Part shown: piece after piece, positions 5,646 to 12,145 of the stretch
Layout of the letters: each line of letters starts with the position of its first letter
Position numbering within the stretch: position 1 is the first letter of the stretch
Source of the DNA: JAIOPA01 sp046076045
GTDB lineage: Bacteria; Eisenbacteria; RBG-16-71-46
Reading direction: 5' to 3'
NCBI GenBank assembly: GCA_046076045.1
Contig: JBJTRI010000113.1
Span: 1 to 12,145, forward strand
Length of the DNA stretch: 12,145 bases
Translations under genes and position numbers: made by a program
The notes under the pieces: model-generated
What the model was told of the DNA's origin: nothing
What the model saw: only the letters and a program-made list of their open reading frames with translations
Databases searched by the model: none

Positions 5646-7373
5646 ATGCGCCTGCTCCGCATCGGTCTCGCCCAGATCAACCCCACCGTCGGTGACCTCG
5701 ACGGGAACTGTGCCCTCATCGTGGAGGCCATGGGCCGGGCGAGGGCGCTGGGGGTGGAGCTGCTGGCCTTCCCCGAGATGTGCGTCACGGGCTACCCGCC
5801 CGAGGACCTGCTCCTGCGCCCCGACTTCATCCAGGGCTGCCTCGACCGCACCGCGGCACTCGCCTCGCACACCGCGGGCATGACCGTCATCGTGGGCACG
5901 CTCGACCGCGACGCCGACTTGCACAACGCCGCCGCCGTGTTCCACGACGGCCGGCTGGTGGGCACCGCGCGCAAGCGCCACCTCCCCAACTACGGCGTGT
6001 TCGACGAGAACCGCTACTTCATGTCGGATCGCCAACCCCTCGTGTTCGCGCGCCCGGGCCTGGTGTTCGGCGTCAACATCTGCGAGGACATCTGGCTCTC
6101 GGGGGGCCCGACCGAGGAACAGGTCGTGCATGGCGGCGCCGAGGTCATCGTGAACCTGTCCGCGTCGCCGTACCACGCGGGGAAGGCCGAGGAGCGCCGC
6201 CGCATGATCGCGCAGCGCGCCGCCGACAACCTCGCGGTGGTGTGCTACGTGAACCTCGTGGGCGGTCAGGACGAGATCGTGTTCGACGGCTCCAGCCTGG
6301 TGCTCGACCCGCACGGCGAGGTCATCGCCGAGGGCGCCACATTCGCCGAGGACCTCGTGGTGACCGACGTGGACCTCGACGAGGTGTTCAACACCCGCTT
6401 GCACGACACGCGCCTGCGCAAGGAGCGCGCGAGCGACGACGCCGAACCGCTGCCGCGCCTCAACCTGTCGGCGATCGCCGCGCCCGCCCCCAAGGCGGTG
6501 CTGCCCGCTCGCGTCGCGGCGGCGGAGTCGTCCGAGGAGGCCGAGGTGTACGCCGCGCTCGTCACCGGGGTGCGCGACTACGTGCGCAAGAACGGTTTCA
6601 CCACCGTGGCGCTGGGCCTCTCGGGCGGCATCGACTCGGCGCTCACGGCGTGCATCGCAGCCGACGCGCTCGGGGGCGAGAACGTGGTCGGCGTGGCCAT
6701 GCCGTCGCCGTACTCGTCACCCGACTCCTCGGCCGACGCCGAGGAGCTGGCGCGCGCGCTCGGGATGCCGTTCCGCACCTTGCCCATCCGCGACACCATG
6801 CAGGCCTACGACGCCGCGCTGGCCGGTACGTTCGCCGGGCGCGCCCCCGACCTGACCGAGGAGAACCTGCAAGCGCGCATCCGCGGCAACCTGCTCATGG
6901 CGCTCTCGAACAAGTTCGGCTGGCTGGTGCTCACGACCGGCAACAAGAGCGAGACCAGCGTGGGCTACAGCACGCTCTACGGCGACACGGCCGGTGGGTT
7001 CGCCGTGCTCAAGGACGTCTACAAGACGCAGGTCTATGCGCTATCGCAGTGGCGGAACGCGCGCGGCGCGGCGATCCCCGCGCGCACCATCCTGCGCGCG
7101 CCGTCGGCCGAGTTGCGCCCGGGCCAGACCGACCAGGACTCGCTCCCGCCCTACGACGTGCTCGACGCCATCCTGCTCGAGTACGTCGAGGAGGACCGCT
7201 CGATCGCCGAGATCGCACGCATGGGCCACGACGAGGCGCTCGTCCGTCGCGTCGCGCTGCTGGTGGACCGTGCCGAGTACAAACGGCGCCAGAGCCCGCC
7301 CGGTCCCAAAATCACGACGCGCGCCTTCGGCAAGGACCGCCGCCTGCCACTCACCAACCGCTGGCGCGGCTGA
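5646..7373 (+). CDS. nadE: Glutamine-dependent NAD+ synthetase
   Basis: A 575-residue two-domain cytoplasmic enzyme (EC 6.3.5.1) making NAD+ from deamido-NAD+, ATP and glutamine, the last step of NAD+ synthesis. Residues 1-260 are the nitrilase-type glutaminase domain with its triad visible: Glu44 (FPEMCVTGYPPEDLL), Lys110 (KRHLPNYGVFDENRYF) and Cys146 (NICEDIW). Residues about 295-575 are the synthetase domain with the PP-loop LSGGIDSALT (325-334), TGNKSE (431-436) and the family segment near KDVYKTQVY (456-464). Length and domain order match bacterial glutamine-dependent NadE. The start at 5646 is chosen because homology begins at MRLLRIGLAQINPTVGD and the upstream in-frame codons are C-rich noncoding sequence that includes the terminator. 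No clear ribosome site is seen. It is transcribed alone, behind a structured leader and terminator and ahead of a strong hairpin, so it is probably a single-gene unit. Confidence 0.95.
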   Translation: MRLLRIGLAQINPTVGDLDGNCALIVEAMGRARALGVELLAFPEMCVTGYPPEDLLLRPDFIQGCLDRTAALASHTAGMTVIVGTLDRDADLHNAAAVFHDGRLVGTARKRHLPNYGVFDENRYFMSDRQPLVFARPGLVFGVNICEDIWLSGGPTEEQVVHGGAEVIVNLSASPYHAGKAEERRRMIAQRAADNLAVVCYVNLVGGQDEIVFDGSSLVLDPHGEVIAEGATFAEDLVVTDVDLDEVFNTRLHDTRLRKERASDDAEPLPRLNLSAIAAPAPKAVLPARVAAAESSEEAEVYAALVTGVRDYVRKNGFTTVALGLSGGIDSALTACIAADALGGENVVGVAMPSPYSSPDSSADAEELARALGMPFRTLPIRDTMQAYDAALAGTFAGRAPDLTEENLQARIRGNLLMALSNKFGWLVLTTGNKSETSVGYSTLYGDTAGGFAVLKDVYKTQVYALSQWRNARGAAIPARTILRAPSAELRPGQTDQDSLPPYDVLDAILLEYVEEDRSIAEIARMGHDEALVRRVALLVDRAEYKRRQSPPGPKITTRAFGKDRRLPLTNRWRG

Positions 7374-7390
7374 TCGCCAACACGTCGCCA

Positions 7391-7425
7391 CGAGGGCCCG
7401 CTCACGTTCCGTGAGCGGGCCCTCG
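7391..7425. terminator. Perfect 16-bp inverted repeat between convergent genes
   Basis: A 16-base arm (7391-7406, beginning CGAGGGCCCG) is matched without error by 7410-7425, with a 3-base loop TTC. It lies 17 bases after the nadE stop and 23 bases from the convergent outer-membrane gene stop, so it can act on transcripts from both strands. No T-run follows on either side, so termination may rely on stem strength or Rho. The remainder of 7374-7448 shows nothing else. Confidence 0.6.
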
Positions 7426-7448
7426 CGTCACTCCGGTGAATCGCGCGA

Positions 7449-8000
7449 TCAGGGCAGCGGCGTGGACAGGATGTTCATGGACACGCCCACGCTGGCGTGG
7501 AACAGGTTGCGCGTGCGCGTGTCGGTGACGACGCGCTGGTACTCGCCACGCACGTCGAAGCGCACCTTGGGCACCACCGACAGGCCCAGCCCGACACCGC
7601 CCTGATAGGACACGGCCGAGTCCTCGAAACCCTGGCGCTTGTAGTTGGTGCGGCCGAGGCCCACGTACGGGTACATGCTGATCGGGCCGCCGAAGGCGAG
7701 CGCGACGTTGGCGCCGTAGGTGGTGAACTCCGCCCCCGCGATCGTGACCGTGACCGGCACGGGCACCGTGGTCGTGACGTCCTCGTCGCCCAGCGTGGAC
7801 TTGGAGTAGAACGGCTCGAGCGTGATGAGGGGCACGACGCGGACCGGGACGATGATGCCCCAGTGGCTGCCGCTGCCGCCGTCGGTCTTGTTGGTGGGCG
7901 AGGTCACGCCGCCGAGGACACCGATGCCGACGCCGCCGGCGTGGGCGGTGCCCACGAACAGGACGCACGCGAGGACCGCGGACGCGAGGATGCGCTTCAT
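7449..8000 (-). CDS. Small outer-membrane beta-barrel protein
   Basis: A 183-residue protein with a clear Sec signal peptide (MKRILASAVLACVLFVGTAHA, cleavage after Ala21). The mature part of about 162 residues has alternating hydrophobic/polar strands and glycine-rich turns: VGIGVLGGVTS (24-34), a central pair of strands around 85-105, YPYVGLGRTNYK (110-121), YQGGVGLGLSVV (132-143), VRFDVRGEYQRVV (147-159) and HASVGVSMNI (168-177). This is the look of OmpA-like or 'OMP_b-brl' barrels with about eight strands. No peptidoglycan-binding domain is attached and the last residue is not aromatic, unlike many BAM substrates. The start at 8000 is fixed by AAGGAG (complement of 8008-8013) seven bases upstream and by the signal peptide; 19 upstream in-frame codons are excluded. 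A weak TTGACC box (complement of 8107-8112) is the only promoter trace. Function beyond an outer-membrane barrel is unknown. Confidence 0.8.
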   Translation of the reverse strand: MKRILASAVLACVLFVGTAHAGGVGIGVLGGVTSPTNKTDGGSGSHWGIIVPVRVVPLITLEPFYSKSTLGDEDVTTTVPVPVTVTIAGAEFTTYGANVALAFGGPISMYPYVGLGRTNYKRQGFEDSAVSYQGGVGLGLSVVPKVRFDVRGEYQRVVTDTRTRNLFHASVGVSMNILSTPLP

Positions 8001-8134
8001 GTCACGACTCCTTCCATGGAGGGGTGGGATGGACCCTTCGACGCGCCCGGCGGGCACGAGGCGCGCGGGGCACGGACCGTCCGAAGGTGGCGAAGCCGGG
8101 CGCGGGGGTCAAGTGCGCCGCGCACGGCGCGAGC

Positions 8135-8821
8135 TCACTGCCGCGTCTGGACGCGGGCGGTGATCGCACCGCAGTGACGCGCGAGCAGGTCGGCGATGCG
8201 CGCCAGCGTCTCGGTGAGGTCCGCGACCGGGCGCTCCGACGGGCAGTACATCACCGCCAGCAGCGAGCGCGTGTCGGCGGTCACCTGCGTGCGCCCGGAG
8301 TCCGAGGTCGGGGCACCGAAGGCGCCCTCGTCGTCGGCGAGCAGCAACCGCCCGGCGAGCCCCACGAAGTCCTTGCGGATACCCTCGTAGCCCTCGTGCG
8401 GCTGGCCGAGGCGCGCGTACACCGCGCCGCGCACGCGCGTGCGGTCGTACAGGCCGAGCGGCAACTGCGACTCGAGCGAAGCGAGGTTGCAGACGTCCAC
8501 CGCCGGCAGGATGGACGGTAGCCCCTTGCCCTGCAGCACGCGGCGCAGCAGCGCCTCGCTCGAGGGCCGCGTCTTGGTGGGGTCCACGCCGAGACGATGG
8601 AACATGCCGCGGGTCTCGGCGACGCCGTGCAGGTCGGCGGCGGGGCGGCCCATGCAACGGCGCATGAGGTCGCGGATGGACTGGTCGCGCTCGGCGGCGA
8701 ACGTCTCGCCGAGCGGGGCGCCCGAGAGACCGTCGGCCTCGAGCCAACCGATCGCGACGATGCCCTTGAGGGCGTCGTCGAGATCGAGCGCGATCCCTCC
8801 GGTGCGGGCCTGCAGCGACAT
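8135..8821 (-). CDS. Stand-alone B3/B4 domain protein (PheT beta-subunit-like)
   Basis: A 228-residue soluble protein of the B3/B4 domain family, related to the tRNA-binding/editing region of phenylalanyl-tRNA synthetase beta subunit. The family core is visible at residues 85-126: RPSSEALLRRVLQGKGLPS, then VDVCNLASLESQLPLGLYD (108-126). Later come EGAFGAPTSDSGRTQV (165-180) and VMYCPSE (190-196), also typical of free-standing members. These lack the catalytic and anticodon parts of PheT. Their job is not settled; removal of mischarged amino acids from tRNA is a reasonable inference for the fold, but no assay-based role is implied here. The start at 8821 has AGGAG about seven bases upstream and homology begins at once. 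The frame stays open for another 150 codons upstream, but that stretch is low-complexity and arginine/proline-rich. It lies 134 bases upstream of the outer-membrane gene on the same strand. Confidence 0.82.
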   Translation of the reverse strand: MSLQARTGGIALDLDDALKGIVAIGWLEADGLSGAPLGETFAAERDQSIRDLMRRCMGRPAADLHGVAETRGMFHRLGVDPTKTRPSSEALLRRVLQGKGLPSILPAVDVCNLASLESQLPLGLYDRTRVRGAVYARLGQPHEGYEGIRKDFVGLAGRLLLADDEGAFGAPTSDSGRTQVTADTRSLLAVMYCPSERPVADLTETLARIADLLARHCGAITARVQTRQ

Positions 8822-9088
8822 CGGGGTTCTCCTGGGCCGTACCACCGTGTCACGCGACGGCGCAGGGTGGAGCGAGAAAGCGGGCGGCGGGAAATCCTTT
8901 TCCGACCTTGGGCCCGGACGCGCACGAGGCGCACCGGGTGACCCTTGGCCTAAACTCTTGTCATCGCCGCCCGCCGGTTCGTGCATCGCTCGAGTGCGCT
9001 GCGCAGGTTCGCGCGCATCCCTTCCGGCCGAACCGTCGCGCACGCTGCGTGTATGGTTTGCGCGACAGGCGGTGTGAAACGCGGGCGG

Positions 9089-9117
9089 AACATAGCGCGG
9101 CGCACGCTCGCTGCCAA
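9089..9117 (-). promoter_or_regulatory. Candidate sigma70 promoter for the B3/B4 gene
   Basis: On the minus strand TTGGCA (complement of 9112-9117, five of six consensus bases) is followed after exactly 17 bases by TATGTT (complement of 9089-9094, four of six). Transcription would begin near 9082 and run toward the B3/B4 gene, giving an unusually long leader of about 260 bases. The leader contains a small GGAAA/TTTCC hairpin (8890-8903) and no well-supported small gene. Confidence 0.45.
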
Positions 9118-9130
9118 ACGATTTCTTGTC

Positions 9131-9163
9131 GAATTCGCCGTGGAATTCGGAAAAATTCCGTGG
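9131..9163. promoter_or_regulatory. AT-rich palindrome and direct repeat upstream of the minus-strand promoter
   Basis: Two GAATTC sites (9131-9136 and 9143-9148), an inverted repeat GGAATT (9142-9147)/AATTCC (9154-9159), and a direct repeat CCGTGG (9138-9143 and 9158-9163) spaced 20 bases, about two helical turns. The cluster stands out as an AT-rich island in very GC-rich DNA. It lies about 14-46 bases upstream of the -35 box at 9112-9117. Position and symmetry suit an activator site or UP-like element; no specific regulator is recognised. Confidence 0.35.
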
Positions 9164-9320
9164 CCCGGACGATCGCGCCGCGGCGCGCGCCACATCTCTC
9201 GCACGCCAGGGGAAGCGGCACCTTCGCTCATCCCCGGAAGGAGAGCGTGAGCACGCGAGCGCGGCGCGCACGCGACGACGCGGCGAACCCGCTGCGCGGT
9301 CGCGCGCTGGCGCGCGCGGC

Positions 9321-12065
9321 TCAGGAGGCGCTGGAGGTCGCGGGCGCGGGCGGCACGCGACGCGAGACGGCCTTCACCGTCCACGCACGCGCGACACTGT
9401 CCTCGACGAGTTGCACGGTATCGCCGACCGAGTGGCCCACGATCGCCTTGGCGATCGGGGTTTGGTGGGAGATGACGTGGTCGCCGAGGTGGTGCTCGCC
9501 GTCGCCGAGGATCCAGAAGGTCCGCGTCTGACCATCGGCCTCCAGGACCACCTCGGTGCCGAGGCCCGCCACGCCGTCGCGGAACTCCGCGTCCTCGACG
9601 AACCGGGCGCGCGAGATGCGCGACTGCAGCGAGGCGGCGCGCTTCTGCGCGTTCGCCTGCTTGAGCTTCGCGGAGTGGTACTCGGAGTTCTCCTTGAGGT
9701 CGCCGAGCTCGCGCGCCTTCTGGATGGTGGCGGGGATGGTCGTGCGCAGTTCGCGCTCGACCTCCTCGAGCTCCTGCTGCAGGAGCTGCCACGTGACGCG
9801 CGTCATGACCGGGATGTCGAACTCCTCGGCCTGCTCACCGACCGTGCTGAACAACGCATCGGTCTTCTTCTGGCGATGGTCGAGCACCCACTGGCGCTCG
9901 TCGGGGAAGCCGACCGTGGCCACCGCGTCGAGCGACGGGAACAGGTAGCGGTCGCTCGAGCGCCACTGGCGCAGGAGCACGCGCAGCGTGAGCCGGGTCT
10001 CGTTGTCGGGCGTGACCCCCGCCAACATGCGCGGGAACGCACCGCCCTCGGCGATCCACTTGAGCACCTTGTCCGCGGTCGAGGCCTTGGGCTTCTCCTC
10101 GATGAGCTGGAGCGCGGCGATGAACAGGCGCCAGGCGTCGGCCGGGGCGGCCGCGGCGTTGAACTCGTCCTCGATGAGGCGCAGCACGGCCGCCGGGTAC
10201 TGCACGGCTCGCTCGATGAGGGTGCGGCGCAGCGAGGCCCGCCCGGCGTCGTCGAGCCCGGCGCGATCCTTCTCGGCGGCCTCGCGCACGGTGGCGTAGC
10301 GCGAGTCGAGCGCCGACAGGATGGCCTCGGACTCCACGCCCGCGGTACGCGAGTCCTCGAGGAACGCCAACTGCTCGTCCTCGTTGGACAGCGTGGGGAT
10401 GCCGAAGCCCTCGAACGACCACAGGTGACGGATGATGCCGAGCCAGACCTCGCGCTGCTCGGGCATCCAGCGCGCGAAGTAGAGCCCCGCGCGCGCGCGG
10501 TCGGCCATCTCGGCTTCGGGGTCCATCGCCACCTTCTGCACGAACCGCGCGAAGCGCGCCTTGAGCGCGGGCTCGAGCGCGGGGTGCTGGGCGAGGAACT
10601 TGCGGATGGTCCCGAGGTTGGTGCGGGCGGGCTTGCGGACCTCGAGCGCGGGCAGCGGCGCGTGGTCGGGGCTCGCGGCGGGCTCGCCGGCCGCGGCAGC
10701 CGCGACCGCGCCTTCGGGCGCCAGACGGTAGAACTTCTCGAACGCGCGCGAGTGGTCGATGCGCGGGTCCTTCTCGCACGCCGGGCGACCCTTGCTCCAG
10801 AACGTCGTCCAGTCCTTCGCCGCGACGAGGTCGGCGCTGATCAGGAACAGCTTGAGGCGGTTGGCGTCGGCGGAGCCGCCCAGGCACTTGAGCGCGGCCA
10901 CGATGAGGCTGGCGTGGTCCTCGGCGCGCATGCGCGCGACCTCGGCCGGCTGCGTGAAGCGCATGAGCCGGATGTCGTCGTCGGCGACGGGCGTGAGCGT
11001 GCGGCGCGCAGCCGCGTACGGCATGCGCTGACCCTTCACCTTGGCGAAGTCCACGACCACCGTGGTGGTGTCGTTGGACACGATGCGGCCCGGACCGAAA
11101 CCGTCGTGCAGCACACCGCGACCCGGCGCGAGCGAGGCGATGGTGTCGAACGACTCGATGGCCTTGGTGAGCGGCGTGTCGGCGTCGAGCAGCCCGCTCT
11201 GCAGCACGGCCTCCTCGAGGTTCGGCACGAGCTTGCCGGGACCCTGCTTGAGCGCGTCGGTGATGGCCTCGCGGAACGGCTCGCCCGCGGCATCGCCGCC
11301 GGCGGTGAACGTGAGGGTGACGGCCTTGCGGATGGCGTCGAGCGCCGAGCCGGCGCGGTCGAGGCGCGCCAACCCCGCGGCGCACACGGACGCGATGCGC
11401 GCGGCCTCGCGCGCGGAACCCTTGCCCGCGAGCGTCGGCAGCGTGGCGGCGACGTGCTCGAGGCCCTCCCAGTCGTCGTGCTCGGCGAGCTCCCGCGCGG
11501 CGGACTCGAGCTCCTTGAGCATGTCCTCGTCGGCGAAGCGCGCCGCGAGGTCGCCCAGCAGCGCACGGCGATCGTCCCCGCGACCGGCCTCGCCCAGACG
11601 CCCAGCGAGCAACTGCGCGAGCTCGAGGTCCTCGGGCATGACCGCCCACGCGCGCGACAGCGCGTCGAGACGCTCGGGGTCGCGACCCAGGCCCTCGTGC
11701 GCCTGCACCAGCAAGCGCGCGGCGGCGTGCGTCACGACCAGCGACAGCGAGCGGTCGGCGACCGCGACCAGCGGCTCCCACGCCTTGGCGGCGGCGAGCT
11801 TCTCGCCCAGTCGGAGCAGCGTCTGCTGCGCGCTCTCGACCTCGCCTCGCAGGGCGTTGCAGGCGGCGAGCAGGTAGTACACGCCGAAGGCCGCAGGCGG
11901 GTCGGCCTGCTTGAGCCGGTTCGCGAGCTCCTTGCTCGTCGAGTCCAGCCACTTCTCGGACTGCGCATCGTGCGCGAGGGCCTCGAGCTGGGCGCGCGAG
12001 GCGGGGGACAGATCGGCTCCGACTTCGCCTCGGAGCACGGCTGGCAGGTCGTCGCGGACGGGCAT
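9321..12065 (-). CDS. Long GreA/GreB-family transcript cleavage factor with large N-terminal helical-repeat region
   Basis: A 914-residue protein. Residues about 755-903 are a complete Gre factor. Its N-terminal coiled coil (RVTWQLLQQELEEVERELR) carries the tip motif ARELGDLKENSEY, with acidic residues Asp789 and Glu792 at the positions of the catalytic Asp41/Glu44 pair of E. coli GreA. The C-terminal FKBP-like domain (about 826-903) contains VVLEADGQTRTFWILG and AIVGHSVGDTVQL. It should bind the RNA polymerase secondary channel and stimulate cleavage of backtracked RNA. Residues 1-310 are alpha-helical with TPR-like character. Residues 317-360 (GVLHDGFGPGRIVSND to RTLTPV) resemble a small SH3/Tudor-like barrel, and 370-750 are again helical with an Ala/Pro linker at 453-475. 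Typical GreA is about 158 residues; long forms occur in Chlamydia and Borrelia. The start at 12065 is preferred over an in-frame GTG at 12125, because a promoter-like pair lies over the latter. Confidence 0.88.
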   Translation of the reverse strand: MPVRDDLPAVLRGEVGADLSPASRAQLEALAHDAQSEKWLDSTSKELANRLKQADPPAAFGVYYLLAACNALRGEVESAQQTLLRLGEKLAAAKAWEPLVAVADRSLSLVVTHAAARLLVQAHEGLGRDPERLDALSRAWAVMPEDLELAQLLAGRLGEAGRGDDRRALLGDLAARFADEDMLKELESAARELAEHDDWEGLEHVAATLPTLAGKGSAREAARIASVCAAGLARLDRAGSALDAIRKAVTLTFTAGGDAAGEPFREAITDALKQGPGKLVPNLEEAVLQSGLLDADTPLTKAIESFDTIASLAPGRGVLHDGFGPGRIVSNDTTTVVVDFAKVKGQRMPYAAARRTLTPVADDDIRLMRFTQPAEVARMRAEDHASLIVAALKCLGGSADANRLKLFLISADLVAAKDWTTFWSKGRPACEKDPRIDHSRAFEKFYRLAPEGAVAAAAAGEPAASPDHAPLPALEVRKPARTNLGTIRKFLAQHPALEPALKARFARFVQKVAMDPEAEMADRARAGLYFARWMPEQREVWLGIIRHLWSFEGFGIPTLSNEDEQLAFLEDSRTAGVESEAILSALDSRYATVREAAEKDRAGLDDAGRASLRRTLIERAVQYPAAVLRLIEDEFNAAAAPADAWRLFIAALQLIEEKPKASTADKVLKWIAEGGAFPRMLAGVTPDNETRLTLRVLLRQWRSSDRYLFPSLDAVATVGFPDERQWVLDHRQKKTDALFSTVGEQAEEFDIPVMTRVTWQLLQQELEEVERELRTTIPATIQKARELGDLKENSEYHSAKLKQANAQKRAASLQSRISRARFVEDAEFRDGVAGLGTEVVLEADGQTRTFWILGDGEHHLGDHVISHQTPIAKAIVGHSVGDTVQLVEDSVARAWTVKAVSRRVPPAPATSSAS

Positions 12066-12113
12066 GGCCTCACGAGAGGTGAAGGGGTCTGCGGCTCGTC
12101 TGAAGGGCCTGCG

Positions 12114-12142
12114 AATATGGCCCACGGCCGCGCTCCACGCAA
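12114..12142 (-). promoter_or_regulatory. Candidate promoter of the long Gre gene
   Basis: Minus-strand TTGCGT (complement of 12137-12142) and CATATT (complement of 12114-12119) are 17 bases apart. The start would fall near 12107, giving a leader of about 40 bases before the ATG at 12065. AATATG is the only AT-rich hexamer in this end of the window. Match to consensus is moderate (three and four of six). Confidence 0.3.
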
Positions 12143-12145
12143 GCG

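Larger units (their letters stand above)
8822..9320. other. Noncoding interval between the B3/B4 and long Gre genes
   Basis: About 500 bases without a convincing gene. It holds the ribosome site of the B3/B4 gene, the candidate promoter and palindrome listed separately, and a GC hairpin (9301-9316, CGCGCG/CGCGCG) directly after the Gre stop codon that may contribute to its 3' end. Open frames on both strands are arginine-rich and low in complexity, as expected from GC-rich noncoding DNA. Confidence 0.6.

Noticed and set aside
8950..9018. Possible 22-residue minus-strand small gene (MRANLRSALERC...) preceded by GGAAGGG
   Set aside because: The purine run touches the ATG with almost no spacing, the composition is that of GC-rich random sequence, and nothing supports a product.
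8822..9271. In-frame upstream extension of the B3/B4 protein by 150 codons
   Set aside because: Low-complexity Arg/Pro/Ala sequence with no family match. The internal ATG at 8821 has a good ribosome site, and homology begins there.
9236..9531. Strong ribosome-site sequence GGAAGGAG followed by a GTG and an open plus-strand frame
   Set aside because: Most of the frame is antisense to the well-supported 3' end of the Gre gene, and the translation is arginine/alanine-rich without family features. Probably chance.

Overview
This is a GC-rich bacterial chromosomal segment (roughly 70% GC in coding stretches) with seven protein-coding genes on both strands. The genes have signal peptides, a lipobox and an outer-membrane-type barrel protein, so the host is a diderm (Gram-negative type). 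The mix of a BIG2/YCF48-repeat lipoprotein, an outer-membrane barrel and a very long Gre factor would suit Gemmatimonadota, Eisenbacteria or a related FCB-type lineage. That placement is a guess from gene style; there is no rRNA or other marker here to settle it. I see no mobile element, CRISPR array, tRNA or rRNA gene.

Layout. Bases 1-1187 (minus) hold the N-terminal part of a secreted lipoprotein with an Ig-like BIG2 domain and a series of YCF48/BNR-type repeats; it runs off the left edge. A 245-base divergent spacer follows. Then comes a tightly coupled plus-strand operon (1433-5123): an ABC-2 ATPase, its membrane partner (YhaQ/YhaP or NatA/NatB type) and a DHA2-family MFS exporter, each junction an ATGA overlap. 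Together these form an efflux module; its substrate cannot be told from sequence.

Bases 5124-5645 carry no protein gene but are the most structured part of the window. There is a 7-bp inverted repeat after the MFS gene, a plausible sigma70-type promoter, about 240 bases of nested stem-loops, and a clear intrinsic terminator at 5551-5578. Glutamine-dependent NAD+ synthetase (nadE) begins 68 bases after that terminator. No TA dinucleotide occurs between terminator and start codon, so nadE probably has no canonical promoter of its own there. I read the element as either a nadE leader (attenuator or riboswitch-like) or a separate small RNA. I could not match it to tmRNA, RNase P RNA, SRP RNA, 6S RNA or any riboswitch class I know.

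nadE ends against a perfect 16-bp hairpin that separates it from two minus-strand genes: a small outer-membrane barrel protein (7449-8000) and a stand-alone B3/B4 (PheT-like tRNA-binding) domain protein (8135-8821). A 499-base noncoding interval (8822-9320) contains a good minus-strand promoter and an AT-rich operator-like palindrome. The right end (9321-12065, minus) is one long gene: a GreA/GreB transcript-cleavage factor at the C-terminus of about 750 residues of helical-repeat sequence with an SH3-like insert.
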